DNA of 64,000 bases from Stercorarius parasiticus (GCA_013396915.1 VWZL01002837.1:47304-111303), one strand, 5' to 3'. Positions 11,451-26,002 are shown, counted from the first letter of the stretch. Numbers and translations are program-made. The notes: a model not told the origin generated them from the letters alone.

Positions 11451-14400
11451 TTTTGAAAACTGCTCATGGGAAGAGCTGCAGAAAAGTTACATGATATTTG
11501 TCCTTTTGTGTACTTTACTGAAAGTATTCTGTTTTCTTGGTAAGAGTGGGCTGTAACGTTTAGAGTGCTGGTGTTTGAGGGGGGTAGTGGTGGGGTGCTG
11601 TAGTATGTCATTAAGGCTGTACTGGAGTGGATGGTATATTCCTTGACTTTATATTTCCAGTTTTTCAGAAATGGGTAACTTGATAGCTTTTAAGACACCA
11701 AGAGGTGGTTGGGCCATGTTCAATCAGCTCTTCAGGCCGCTTTGGAAGGACCTTGAATTCAACTCTTTGACATCACAAGTAAATATCCTGGCCTCTGAGG
11801 TTTTTTGCTCCAACAACAGGTGAAAGAGGGCAGAGGTAGGTCATAGAATTCACTAAAGAGGTTGCAGCATCATTAACACAGAGTCTGAAAATGCAGTAGT
11901 TTGATGTACTCCAGAGGCTGATGTATTGGCCTGTGCCACGGGGCATCTGTGGCTCTGGGACTTAAGCATCGGTTTGTACAGAGCTCAACAGTGCAGTTGG
12001 ATGACAATCAACATTGAGTTATACCACCCTTAATTATTATAAAACAATATTCCAACTATTGTTAATTGTGGTGTTAGTGATGATCTGCAAACAGTATCAA
12101 AACAAACACAGCAGCAGAAACAGTTGTACGAGCACAAACTGCACTGGCTCCTTTACACACTCGTTAATGAGTTACTGCAGAACCGCCACCTTTCTGTCAC
12201 GTGGCAGCACAAGAGAAGTCATAACCTCCCTGCACTGCCTGGTTGGGGACGGGGGAGAGTCCCCACGCTGGTGATGTGGGGGCAAGCATCATCAATCTGG
12301 GGTCCTCTCAGGGCCAGGATCTACATGTGTAGCTTCTCTGCCTTGGGCACACAGCCAAGTGTGTTTTTTCTTTTTGCTGATTTTGTCTGGCTCTGCAAAT
12401 AGATGGTCTTCAAGGTTTTGGAATGAACTTCCCCAAACTTTATCTGCCACGGCTTTGGCTTGTATTGGTGGTCTTGGCATCACACGGGCCCTTCAGTCAG
12501 TTCCTCATTTGTCTTGCCATGACTTTACTTGGGCATCGTTTGTGCTGGTGGAACCTGTCTGCCTGCTGTGGGTTTCACCTTACAGCTCAGTTAGTTTCCT
12601 CTTATGTTACACCCCTCTTCTTAAAGCTACATTTTACACACTCATCACTGGTAGATTTCGTGAGGACTCCTCCACAGCATCTGTATGTATGTTTGTGTAT
12701 ACAGTAACTGGAGATCCCCAAATGGGAGACGGGATCTGTATCTCGCTTGCAACAGGACTGCAGCCCTGGGAGGAAAAAAAAAGTTTCCTCTTGCAGCTAC
12801 AGATAGATGTTAGTTTGGTATTAGGTGCCTTAAAGCTGAGTTTTTGTGGTTTTAAAGCAGTGGCTGAAAAGCATTACTTTAAAAGTTCATTGATCTTATA
12901 CGCAAAGAGCTTTGGGTGTTTTCTGCACTGGTTTTGAGGTTTTTTTTTCATTAAGGTCTTAACTGTTGACATTTAGCTTAGCTCTGTCATCTCTTCAGTC
13001 ACTGATTTTGCTAATAACTTTGCTGCTATTTGACTTTTCTATCAACCACGCTTTTTTAGTAGCTTCCCAGATGGCTGAAATTCTGCATCTTTTTTGAGAA
13101 CATGTGCAAATAGGTTTACAAAACACATACAGTCCTCTCTGGTGAGGAAAACATGAATAGTGCTTTCCTTACCTGTCATCAAGAACAACAGAAGCCCAAC
13201 CCAAAAAACAAACATGCTTCTTCCTGAGAGAATTAGGGAGGCTTAGCTGCCTTTTTTTGTGAGGTTGTTTTAAGTGGGATTAAGAACAGATGTTAGGTAG
13301 TTTTGTGATAATGAATTGTTTAGCAGGGAATATATAAATATTAAATTCTAATATCAAGAGAAATTACAATATTGTTTCTGGAGCTATTCTACTGTTCATG
13401 TTACAATAACATTCTCTCTAACAGCACTAAGAATAAAATATATAATTATGACCACATTTCTTCACAGTAATTTTTCAGTATGTGGAGCCCTGTGACTGTT
13501 CAGAGCTTGAGACTTAGCTGATTTATGCAGGTTCTTAGAGTGAACTCAGGCACTTAACTTTAAGGGAGTCTTAAAAACTTCCTCTTTTAAACAAACCCCC
13601 AAAGTATGTGTATGTGGAATAAAAAAATATTTTTCTTCATAAAAGTGCTTTTTAGAAGAGGATCTCTCAAAGTACCTGCCACTTGTCTGCTCCTTTGTAT
13701 GTTGGAGGGTGAATACAGAGGTGTAATTTCTTTCGTAATGTGGTTCAGGCTGAATTTGCAAGAGCGGAACAAATTAATGAAACAAGGTAAAAGTAAATTG
13801 CATTCTACCTTCTCAAGTATGTACAATTCTAGGTATATTTTTGCCATTTCCCAGTAATGGGCAAAATGTTAGGGAGAAGAGCTCTTAATAGGTGTTCAGT
13901 GAAAGTCCAGAATTTTTTCTGGTTCTGAGTGAAAGAAGTTATTCACTTTACAAAACCGTTTTCAGTTTCGCAATTCCTCTTGGCTTCCTTACCCTGCAGC
14001 CTGGATTAGGTGATGAGCTTCCTCATCTGGCCTCTATTCTGTTGCTCTTTTCTTTGCTGTCTTCATTTCATGTTCCCCGTAGTTACATTTCTGCTTGCTT
14101 ACACGATTCAAGTATTGTGTTTCCCGTGTATTTTACTTGTGTCTGTCTGTAAGTTTCCATTAATGTGTTAACAGCTAAAAGCTGTTAACAAAGGTAGGTG
14201 TATTAGGCCATGCTATTTTGAAAGTACACTAAGCCAAAGGAGTTTTCCATGTCAAATTTAGATAAGGAATTATTTTAAGTGTTCAAAGTTTATCTCACTT
14301 TTAATCAACTCCTTCCAAGTAACTATGCTGGGACAAAATGATTTTGAAATTTTAGCAAGATTGATGGAGGAGGAAGTGCAAAAACCTGAATTTTGGCAGG

Positions 14401-17400
14401 GAATCTGACTTGCCCTGTGTGCCTATCTTTCTTCGTTAGCTTGGTGAGAGGAAATGCTTTTGTGATAGGAGGCAAAGCCTAAAACGCTCAGAAACTCCAA
14501 TGCATTATTATCTCAGTTTAAATCTCTCATCGAGTGATGACTTTCAACTTCTGTGTTGAGGGGTGTGTGTGAGGTGGATGGGGCGGTTACCCCGTGATGT
14601 CCTGTTACCCGGTGATGTCCCACTCCATCTTCATGTACTTAACCGTAAAAGGCTACCTGTAAGTAAAAATAATGTTCCCCCTGCAACAATGGGTGGTTGT
14701 AAGTGTAGTTTCTGCAAGTTTAATTTGAAATTGGGCAACAGGGGAAAAATAGATACTACAAGGTACTCCTTCACATAGAGGTAAAATTAAAGTTTGTCTT
14801 GCAGTAGGAGAGCAGTTGCTGACAATATTTGATGTACAGTGAGCCTGATAAATAGGTTATATATCACCTACATTGCAACGTGTGATTTTTTGGAAAATGA
14901 CTGTGGCCATTACTACTAGCATTATTAAGATCTGCTGTCTAGTGGAACAGCAGTCACAGCAGTTCTTCCTTGACTTAAAACTTTGTCTTGAAATTCACTG
15001 TCACACTCCTTGTGTTTTTTGTTGAGCCATGCCTATACTGTCTTATAGGTACACAAATGGAAAATATCAAGATGAGCTACTTGAATTTCGCGATTGAGTT
15101 GCGACTGTGATTTCAGGGGCTTGTGGATGGGCTGGGGTCCTACCTCTTGCTGGAGAACCAGGACCTGTCATGGGGATAGTCCACCCTGCAGCAGAGGCTG
15201 CAGTGTGTATTGATGCTGAGACTCCTTCCCACCCTTCAGGATAACAGACAGGGCCTGAACTTGGGACCCATTTATCTTCCATGCCTCCTTGAGGAGGAAA
15301 AAGAGAAGTGCCTGTAGTTGGTAAGAGCTGAGAGAAAAGTTTGGTTCACATCCACCAACCTCTCCTTCCTGCAGATTGAGGAGGCCAAGTTCACTCCAGC
15401 TCCAGGAGAATGGTCAGAGGAAGGAAGCAGGAGAGCATGACTAGAGGCTAGTGCAAGTGCAGTTGTAGTAAAGACTCCTTATGACTTTTTGTATCCTTTA
15501 GTAATGTATATTATGTATATTTTTAGGGTTCCTGTGCTATTGCAGTAGTGATGTTTCATTCGTACTGAAATCAAAGCAAGCTGACCTTATTTGTTAACAT
15601 TAAATGGTTTAAAAATATTTGGAACAATGAGGTTTTCCATAACTCTTCTGTGTAGTTACAATATTTTTCTTATTCGTCCTTCTTTTCTGTATTGAGTGTA
15701 CTTGTTTTGTCCTGACTGAGGTTTCTCTAGTCTGCATGGGTTGATTCTTGTTGCTTTGTAGGATCTTAGTGACTGCAAGGGACTGTGCATGGATTTGCCT
15801 ATTGCCGTCAGCCAGGCGTTTTACAGAAATTACTTTGCTAGAAAGAAGTGCCTGTCGGGCCTTGCTTGTGCTTTGAAATGTTAGAACAGTGAATGTGGAG
15901 ACTAGGAAATTATGTTTTATTTAAGGGTCTGAACTGTAACCTTGTGTCAGCATTCATCCTCTGGCTGTCCACAGCCAGACTACCGCACGCTAAATATCGA
16001 TTATAGGACATTTCTCAAATTTATCTGTTCTCAGTATGCTTAAACCGATGTCCTAACTGCAGTTACAGAGGAAACAGTAACAAATAGGTATAAAGTCACA
16101 TATAATTTTCTAAAGCGTTCGTCTTTACTGCTGTGTTACCCTGTATCCTGGTTTTTGTTGCCTAAATTTACAGAAGTGAAAGACTATTAAAGTTTACACT
16201 GAATTGTTTTGGAACCAATTTGAAACATTTTCTTGACCCAGAGATTATAAAGAAAGCATTAAGATTTAAAACGAAAACTAGATCTTGGTTATAGTGTACG
16301 TAAGGTCTGTAATAATTGTGTGTGCTGCTATTGCGATTTCTTTATATGGGACTCTCTGAGTTTGGTCTAGCACTGGCAAGTTTAAACTAGTAACTCTTGG
16401 GATATGCAGAATTTCCCATGCAGATTTCAATCATTTTTCCAAATGCTGCTGGAGCAATCCTCCATGGGGTGGATGGAGTCTGGGCTGATCCTGTTTACCT
16501 AATGCTTCCAGAAGGTTGGCATGAGTCAGTGTATCAGTATACTGCTAATGTAGTTGGATTTGTAGATTTTCTTGTTGAGCAGTGTAAATTGCGTGAGGAG
16601 ACTGACAAGAGTCAGAGCTGATAGTGGATGAACAGCTCACATAGATGCATAGATCAGCTACAGACATCCGTTCATCAGTGTGCTACAGCTAGCTGAGGGC
16701 TATGCCTTCATCATGCTCGATTCTTTTCTCTTGCTCCTCTATGGTCCTGCTTCCTTGAACAAAGATTCTGCTCCACCTTCCTCCCTTTTACCTTTCAAGT
16801 CCTACCTGCGCTTCAGGCAGCAGGTCTTGGGTACCTGTTTTAATGCTAATAAGCAGATGTGAACAGTGGAAGCCGTGTCCTCAATGCAGTGAGCACAGTT
16901 CTTCTGCAGACTGGTTACCGTGAATCATGTATCTGAAGTGTATTGTGCACATAAATGAATGGTAATTTCAATGGAGAACCTCTAATAGTCTATATTTAAG
17001 GCTGAAATTGTTAATAGAGAAGTAAAATCTCCGTAGTTTTTGTTGCTTATCTTGGAGAGGAAGTCTTATCTCAGAAAACTTTTTGATATTGATGGTAATG
17101 ATTTACTTTGGCTGCCTAGTCACTTAATGTGTATATATAGTATCTTCTGTAAGACCATTTCAAAACTGAGACTAGATCTTATCACAAACCACAATTTATC
17201 TCCTGTTTTACTTGCAAAAAGGCATAATAAAGTACTTCAGCTTCAAAATACAAAGTAAAATCTGATATGAAAAAGAAGTCTTTTTTTCCCTATTGTTAAG
17301 TCTCTGCGTGAAAGCAAGACATGAGTGAATAGGTGTGTAGGAGGTAATTCCTCCAGTAGTCACGCATTTGTTCCAAATATATACTGAAAAATACTGGGCA

Positions 17401-17742
17401 CTCTGGAGTTTAAATAAATCATAATTACTTTTGGGAAAGATTTTTTTTTTTAAATTAGTCAAAGTTTTTGTTCAGAAAGTCTTAAATCTCTATCATGTTG
17501 TCTCTGTTGCAGGTCTGGTTGGAAGCCATCTATTGCATCTTTCTTACCAATCTTCAGAAATAATCTTTTAAATTGGAAGATGAGTTACTGCTGTAATTTC
17601 AGTGTTTATTCCAAAAAATCAAGTGCCAAGGAAGTAGTTGGAACATAGTTGAATTTGTTTATTATACTAGCTAGGTTTTCTGTGGTAACTTAGCTCTTAC
17701 TGAAGGCTTTGGCAGTCGTGTAATGACAGATCTGAATTGGAC

Positions 17743-17931
17743 AGCAGAAGCTGCTATCGATACCAGTTGACTAAACTGCCTTCTGGCCTGGTGCCTGCAG
17801 CAGGAACGTCTGATCCACTTGTGAAGCAGTTGCTGAACACTGTAGAGCTGAGCATCTTGAATTGTTGGATGGCGGCATCTGCCTCATGAGTGGATCAGAC
17901 ATCCCTGCATTGTTGGGTATCAGCATCTGCT
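17743..17931. repeat. Imperfect inverted repeat, about 190 bp
   Basis: A perfect 12-base inverted pair, GTCTGATCCACT at 17808-17819 and its complement at 17889-17900, sits inside longer imperfect arms (about 17796-17835 against 17871-17909). An outer weaker pair lies at 17743-17763 and 17917-17931. A degenerate direct repeat, ATTGTTGG...GCATCTGC, is also present at 17860-17882 and 17910-17930. It could be a decayed MITE or a chance palindrome. No family is recognised. Confidence 0.5.
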
Positions 17932-20900
17932 AGGGAAGTAGGGTGAGTAGCTGAGAACAGAAGTGTGTCTAATCATCCAGTTCTCTGTGTCTGACTATTT
18001 GATCTCTTTTATTAGCTATTTTAATAAGGCAAGCAACAGTTACTGAATGTGTAGTTATTAATATGCTGTAGGAAAAAGCTTATTTAAAACTTGGAAAGCG
18101 TTACTGGTAAAACTGGGGTGGAAACTAGTTGTGGCTTGACTCCACAGAAGTCAGGTTAATGCAGTCTTGGGGTATATTGCTTGACGTGACTGGTAGAGGT
18201 AAACTTCGAATCTCTTTATTCTGGTAATCTGATTCTTTTATATAACTCGCCTATATAGCAGAACTGTGCTGGGGAGTCATTCTCTTAAGGTGTTTCTTGT
18301 TGTATAAGATACAAAAATCTGTTTGTAGGGGGTTTTGAGCATCTTGGTAGAAGAGGACAGTAAGTTAAAATTTCATGACTTTTGATTGCTTAGGTATGTT
18401 GCAGCTATAACAATTGCTTATATGGATAGAATAATATATTTAGCTGTCCTAAATGCAGTATGTGCACTAGTTAAAAATTATTGGTTGCACTTGTGTTTTG
18501 ATTGCGGTTTTTTCTTCTTTTCCCCCCTCTTTCTCCTTCTATTTTTGCTGATACTCCTCAGCTACGTTATCACTCTCACATGGTGTTCCCCTGCACATGC
18601 TTCTCAATTTCACTCATGATCTTTCTCCTATGCATATGCCTCACTGTTACTTGGTTTCCCTGCTGGCTGGGACATGTTGGCGAGCCATCTGGGCTTCCTT
18701 TATTCCTTGCTTCTCCGAGCGCGTCTTGCCTGATGGTGGCTGTCAGCAAGGTCCAGACCCAGTGGTGCCACTGCAGTCTGTGGTGGCTTTTGCTTATCCT
18801 TGTGTATTGATAGAGATTCAGTTTCTTATTCTCGTCTCGGTTAGGCTTCCAGGCTGTCTGCAGCGCAGAGTCTAGACACCATTCTGAAGAACAGCTAACG
18901 TGTTTAATTGGTTTTTCATAAGCCGATAATGGCCCACAGACCAGAGGTCGGGAACGGTTTTATTTTACCTCTTGACTGCAGGGAAAGCAAGATTCCCCTA
19001 CATATTTGGGGAAGCTCAGTTTGGAGGGTTTGTGGTGAATTTTACGAAGTCATACTTCAGTAGAAATCTCAGATTTTTATTTCTACGCTTGTCGAGTTTG
19101 TAATGTGCTTTACTTGCAGACATAAACATTGCCTTTGGCAAGAGAGGTCCTTCTTGGCTTTAGTTGTAGCAGGTACAATCAATTTGATCTTTTTTTTTTC
19201 TTTAAACCAAAGAAAATTCTCTTAGTAGGCATGTTTGCCTTTCCATAATCCTACTAGTGTTTAGGCTGTACTGTTCATAGGGGACCTTTTTTGTAGGTGG
19301 GAATACTGTGGGTGTCAACTTAAAACACTCCGGTGCACTCTCTCTGTGTTCTCTTAAGCAGCAAAGTGTGGAGGAGTGCGTGACTGTTCTTTGTGACATG
19401 CTGATTTGCAGATTTCCCCCAGTGTAATTGTAGGAAGGTGCTGAATTTGGTTGTATTCAGTGCTGTCTTGCCATAGCAAAAGTCTGTGAAAAATCAGAAT
19501 TTCCCTCTAGCACTTTTCTGTCTGTAAGGAATGAATGCTGTTCATCCCATCCTTAATTATGTTTATACAAGATCATAGCCAGGATAAATTTTTTTTTTTT
19601 AGCAAAAGTATGATGCAGAGATAACAGTGCAAACAGGTTAGCTAAATCATACTTAAATAAAAAACTATTCCATTATTAATTTTAATAATAATGTTGTCAC
19701 TTGAATGTTAGAAGTTGTTAATTTTAAGATACTGTTACTGTCCACAAGTGACTGATAAGTAATATTGTCTGGCATCTAAAATCATAAACACAATAATGTC
19801 ACTTCTAATGTGTGATCAAAAAATGTTGCATTTTGTATGTCTACAATGATCAGCGTGAAACTGACTGAACAGAATCACTTGAAGGGGATTTGATACTTTT
19901 TTTTTTTTTAAAAGCAACATGTGTTTTCAGAAATAAGAGGAAGGAGCTAAAAAAGCAGACACCACTTCAAATGTGGATGTGGTGTTCCTGCTTCAGTCTG
20001 TTATTGGCGAATACACGGTGACTTCAACTTCAGTCTTACGAAGAGGGCATGATACTTGCAACCCATTTGGTACGTTTCCCATGTCTCTATTACCATCATT
20101 GCTTGGCAGTCTCCATCATGACAAGTTGTAATTATATATATTTTTTTTTTAAAAGGTATGTTACTGAGGAAGGAAATGCTTGTACTAAGCATGTGGTTCT
20201 GTATATGTATGTATAGCTTCAGATCCTCTATCTGCATCTAACTACTACTATTTAGAACAAAGCAAAACCCCCAGGCCCCTTATTTTTATACCTTATTTTC
20301 CAACATGTACCTTCACCAGATGTTTCCTAGTCATGTGTGTATTTTCCAAATGACAGTTGATCTAACCCTTTCTCCCATCTACTTCTTTCCTGTTCTGAGT
20401 GTCAGTATGAATTAATATTTTACATTATTTGTAATATCTGTTAGTGTTAATCGGTTTCTGCCTAGGTGATGTACGCCAAATTTTTAGCCCATTTAATTGT
20501 TCCCAGTTGTGCTGTCCTTTCTTGTAGCATCAGTGAATAATATTATATCATTTAAATAGGTGGTGTACCATCAAGGAAGGAGCAGAAAAAAAGATGATCA
20601 AAGTTAGAAATGAGAAATCTGTGTTATATAAGGAAGAAACAAAGACAGGTTATTTTGGAGAAGAAAAAAGTAAGTGGCAATATATAAACTTATGGAATTA
20701 AATGATGCTGCTGTATCAGGCGCCCTTCTTTATCTTCCTATAGTACAAAAGGATGGTTGCAGGGAATATGAATGGGAAAGCTAGTTACAAAGCTACCAGT
20801 ACTCTCCTGGCTGTGGAGGCCCCTGTGCTGTTTGGCGGGTTTAATATTGTTATTTTGTTGCATTTTGCATTTTTCACATCAGTGGATTGCTTATACTAAG

Positions 20901-23900
20901 ATTGCCAGAGGTAGATAGTTGTTATGAACAATGTTGGGGCACACTCTATTTTGTTAGTAGGGAGAAGGACGCTGGAGCTTCGTCTGTGGTATGGTTTATC
21001 ATAATAGTCTTGTAGTGGTAAGAAAGGGGAGAAGGAGGTTTTAAAGTGGGTGTGCTGACCTCGAACTCATCGAGGAGAAACTGTTCTTCCTGATGGAAAG
21101 CTGAATCCAGTTTTGTTTTTATCAGGTTCCACACTGGAAAGGTAATTGTTTGGAATTAACGTTTAGGTTTTTGTAAAGTATCTGGTCTGATAGTCAAGGA
21201 AGGCAAAACTGGACTTGGGATTAGTAGTTCCTGTGCTTTCAAAATAATTGTCTCATTGCTGTAGCAGCCATATAAGCTCAGATGGGCTATCTCCTGAGTA
21301 TGCTGATTTTATTGGTTTTTTTAATGTACAAAAAGTGAAAAATCAAATGTAGGGTGATACGTGAGTCTGTGAAAGGAAACTATTAAGAATCTAATCAAGG
21401 ATATAAAAGCCTAATCTCTCTCTCTTCCTGCCATTGAAAATCACTGCCCAGCTTTTGAAGGGCTTGCCTGCGTCTGAGATCTTTATGTACTGTGGAGCTG
21501 CAGCCTGCGTGTTCAGTCTTTGTAAAGAAAGTTGAAGCATGCTTACACCACACCAGAAAAATGTGTTTTGTACCTATGATTTGTGCAGCTTTTCTGTTTG
21601 GTTGATCTGTGCCAACACGTTCCTTCAAACTACATCTGTCTCCATGTATCCCAAATTATTAGAAAGGTGCTGAGGACTCAGTCCTGTATTTACCATAATA
21701 TGGAGAACTTCAGTGTCCATCTCCCCCCCCCCCCCCAGTCCTCTTTTTTGACTGTGAGTTGTTGAAGTAGTTTTCTACTTCTGACTTCACAGACTCTGTT
21801 TTCTCCTAAAGTTTAGTGTTTCTGCTCTTTTCAAAAAGATTTTTTTTTCCACTGTCTCATTTACTGTTGATAGCTTGAGGAGAATCATTGCCATTATTTG
21901 TGGTGTTCTAAGAAGAGGAGTGAGAAGGGAAGCAAAGACCTTGGCTTTCTTATGCTTTTTCCTTGAGTAGAAAAAACACGGTAAAGGTTTTTCATGACCA
22001 CACAGAGAAAGTATGGGACTTCTCTAAGCACCTGCAGGATTTAAATCGTCTAACATATGCTTGTTGGCTTTGTTACAATTTTTGACTAGTGATAGCACGA
22101 CATAATGAAGTAGAACAAACTATGTTTCTTTTTTTTTTTTTTTTTTTTTTCAGAAGCTGGTTGACATGAAAGAAAACATTACTTAGCTGTCCAGGCTTTC
22201 AGAAAAGTTTAGTGGTCCTGAAAGTATTAGTGCTCATCTTCCAGTGTGTTTCCAGTCTTGGTTTTTTTTTCAGTTTCTCTTTCCCTTGTGTGAATAATTG
22301 CCATTTGAGTCAGCAGGCAGTGCTGTTGCTGTTCCTGTTCCTTTATCCAGACAGCCTTGGTAGCTGAAAGGATGTAATTTTATTTATAGTACTGTGTTAT
22401 ATAGGAACTCTATTCTTATGGGGCAGCATCTTGCTATGCTAAAACCAGAAAGATGATCTTTGTCCTGGAGAACTTTTTATAGGTAAATTGTTAGACAAAA
22501 GAGAGAGCAGATGGGTATTAGTGGTAAGATCAGGCAGCACAGAAAGGAAAGTGGTATAGCTGGCAGTAGTTTCAACGTGCCAAAAGAGTCTGACCATTAC
22601 CACACTGTTTTTTAATTCCCCATAAACTGGATGGTAGTGAAGAATTTGAAGGAGGCAATTGGAAAGAAAACAGTGAACATGTAGGTATCTTGGGGAGACT
22701 TTCCAAGCGCGATGGGTACTTGGGGTACATTTCTAACCCTGTTGTGGGCACCGGCTTCCAGGGCTCGCGGGCTCACCTAAGCCAGTGTTCTCGTAATGTG
22801 AAATTTGTACATAGAATGTGTGTATGCTGGGATTTCCTTTAAAGCCTTAAATTAGCTGTACTTTACTCTTAGCGTGGAGATAACTACTGTTTGAATGCAG
22901 TGAAGGCAGCAGACTGTGAGCTTTAAGCTCCCTCTGGTGGCTACATAGTACAGTTTAAAGCTTAACCTGTTGCGCTTGTCTCGTCTGGAGTTTTGAGAGT
23001 GTAAGTGCCTAATGTATTATTAAATTATTGTAATTTAAAAAATTAATACAGGAATATGATGTCCCGTATGCCTTTTCGAGGTGCCAAAGGTCTTCTATAA
23101 TCAGACTTCAGAGACGTAGAAGAGTTTAAAATAATGTAAAGTTAGAGGTCTCTTTTCTAGTTGTTGTAAGCATAAGGGGGTATTTCCCATAAAACTTTAA
23201 TTCTGTCTTTTTTTTAATAGTGCCGTAATTTGCTGTTGATGTCCCTGAAAGTACCCTTAAGTGTTACAGAACACTGAAAATAGATATGATCTCTATATGA
23301 CAAACTCAAATATGCTTTGTTAATGCAAAATTAGTTCAAGATCAGGTAGCCCTGAGCTCTTCTTGCTCTAAGAATGTGAATATAAATGACCCCAGGCTTG
23401 CAAAATGTTATGCTTTGTCATACCCAAAGGATTCCTTGTAACTTGGCTGTAATTTAGTGAGACTTCACGAGACTGCAGAGCTGTGAGCTGCAAGGTCAGT
23501 ACTGCTGAAAGGGCAACATCGCTTCACTCCTTTTCTCCCCGTTGTTGCCCTGGCTTTGGCACTTGTCTGACTACTTGATGCTTATTAAAGTAACAAAAGA
23601 GTGTTCATTCCCCTTGTGCCCCCCTCCCCCCCCCTTTCTTTTCTTGGTGGGCTAGTTGTTAGAAGGGATAATGCAAGGAGGTGACAAGACCATGCAGGTA
23701 AGAGCGAGAAAGGAGTGGGACCTCTCCTTTTGATAGTGGAGAGTTATTAAAATAAGCTACTTGTCTCAAGAAATTTGATTCTTAGTTCTCATGAAACTTC
23801 ATTAACCAAAGCTGTGTGTTTATTGAGACTTCAGAGTATTCCCATGGCATTGCACAGCAACAGAGGCTGTAGGTTAAATGCACTTTAAATGGTAATTGTG

Positions 23901-25814
23901 CTGGAAAAAGCAGCCTATGTCACCAGCCGTCATGTCCTGTGCTGTGCTGGCTTATGGTGATCCAGGCTGGGGGACTGATCCAGATGAAAATAACCTGCCT
24001 TTGGTGGGATGCTTTTTGGTGATCACTTCCCCAATCTAGGCATTTGCAGAAATGCTTGCCCATGGGCAAAAAAACAGGGACTGCTTGCTTGTTTGTTTGT
24101 TTTGGTTTATTTGCGATAGCACTGACTGAAGTGTGTGTCAAGCTGTGGCAGTACAGGTCATTCCTGCATTTTTGATAACCTGCTCCAAATATTCTGGTAT
24201 TCACTACAGCTGGCTGTGTCGCTGTGAATGTAGCTGGAGTCCATGCAGAGCAGTACTGTCCTTCAGACTGCAGAGAGCGTGGGTGGCTGGGAGCAGCCCT
24301 GGCTGATGGCTGGCTGCATGCAGGAGAGTTGAAGTTTTGTCACAGAAGTGTCACATTCCCTAATTCACTGAGGTTGCTTCTTTACAAGTTTAAATTTGCT
24401 TTAAAAGCTACTAAAAGTTTGGGTTTCTGTGTGGGGTTGGAGTTAGCTGAAGCTCAGTGTCCTGGAAGGATTTGGCTACCTCCATGGAGCTTGCTTCTGT
24501 GTCAGTTGCTCAGAAGTGTGTAATGCCCCAAATATCCAAAAACTTTTCTGTGCGAGCATCTGCCTCCAGCCTGCTGACTTAGACCCTAAGATGCTGCTCT
24601 GAGCACATGGGAGACAGACCTGAACTGAAGGCATGCTGCTATCTACATGGGTACACAACCTCCTCTGTACCGCCTCCTGCCCAGAAGGGGATATGGACAA
24701 ACACTGTGATTAATCCCCAGAGCTGGTAAGGTTGAGCTGTTCTGTATGCGTTTAAATCGCCATCCAGGGAGATCCTGCCCCGAACTGGCTGTAGCAGAGC
24801 AGATTTGTGAAGGAACAGAGCGTTTATTCTGCATCCACAAGGCTTTCTGGCAGCTGCTTTCCTACTCTTCTTGTTTTTGCTCCCTTCCCAGGGCATTCAT
24901 AATGTCTGCACAGGAAAAGTTGTGAGAGTCAGAAACTGCTGTGTGAGAAGGAGAACAGCTGCTTATTAGGACCCCCTTGATCTGAGGATCAGCAGCCTGC
25001 TTTCCTTTGCTTCATTTAGTCAGATTATTGAGGAAATGATTGAGGAGCAGCAGTTTGTGGTGTTATTAGCTCATATTTGAATCTTCTGTTGTCTGTGTTT
25101 TGTCAAGGATGAATGAATTAAATCAGATTTGATATATTTTATTTACTGGAATATATTTTTCTTAAGTTAAATACCTTGGTCTTTATGGTAATATATTTGT
25201 GCTTTTATTCCCAAAGCAGCAGGTATAAATCAAAACCAAAAGGTATGTGGCGCACACATTCTCCTCAGATTGCCAGGAACAGGACTTGAATTTGGAGTTT
25301 GGAAGTTCAGCTGAAGTTCAATAACCTACCCTGTCACCTTGACCCGGCTCTGTAGTTTGTATGCAGTCTCTCTACATGTGCACATTCCTTTCTCGAACAC
25401 GTATCAGTTCATCTTAAGCTGCCCGGTGTACGAGGGCAGTGTAATACCCTGTAAGAGTATTTTGTGCTGTGTGCTTGTTTAGATAAATCCCAAATAGCAG
25501 AAATTGGAGACTATTAATGGCAAAAGCAGAGAGCAGCATGGTGTTGTGAACAGCTGATGTTTTCGGCAGGGTTGTCCTTACCTTGTGGGGCAGTGGGGGG
25601 GGATCTCAGGGTTGCAGCATGAGGTGAGGCTGCAGTGCAGATGGTGAGCTCTCATCTAGGCTCCGTAGGCTGATACTCCACCTCACAGTGGTCCAGGTTA
25701 CTGTGTAGTTTCATGCTTTACCTATAGTTGATTTTCAGGTAGAAGCCACCGTGGAGCTGGCTTTCAGCAGTAGTGGAGCAGCAGGTAGCACCTGGAGCAG
25801 TTAAGGTGCCCCTG

Positions 25815-25910
25815 GTGTAAGGGGATGGGTGTGTAAGGGGATGGGTGTGTAAGGGGATGGGTGTGTAAGGGGATGGGTGTGTAAGGGGATGGGTGTGTAA
25901 GGGGATGGGT
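25815..25910 (+). repeat. Perfect 16-bp minisatellite, six copies
   Basis: The unit GTGTAAGGGGATGGGT is repeated six times without a single mismatch (96 bp). The + strand is G-rich, with two G-runs per unit. Perfect identity means recent expansion or active homogenisation, so length polymorphism between individuals is likely. It lies in XPO4 intron 1, about 0.6 kb before exon 2. Confidence 0.97.
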
Positions 25911-25962
25911 ATCATCCCTGGTACAGCTGGGGAATGACTGTAGCCATCCCCAAACAAGCTGA

Positions 25963-26002
25963 CCCCTCTCTTGAATTCAAGCCCCCTCTCTTGAATTCAA
26001 GC
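25963..26002 (+). repeat. 20-bp tandem duplication
   Basis: Two perfect adjacent copies of a 20-base unit containing the EcoRI-type word GAATTC. They lie 53 bases after the 16-bp minisatellite, so this short stretch appears prone to slippage. Confidence 0.9.

Noticed and set aside
12359..12937. 192-codon + strand open frame in intron 1
   Set aside because: No recognisable domain, low-complexity Phe/Leu/Ser content typical of translated AT-rich intron, and no splice or promoter context.
16397..16621. 74-codon + strand frame with a balanced amino-acid composition
   Set aside because: It looks more protein-like than most, but I recognise no family, and it has no flanking exon structure that continues it.
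22129..22153. Polypyrimidine tract plus CAG as an extra XPO4 acceptor
   Set aside because: A 22-base T-run before CAG looks like a strong acceptor, but no conserved XPO4 coding sequence follows and the protein has no missing residues at this point other than exon 1.
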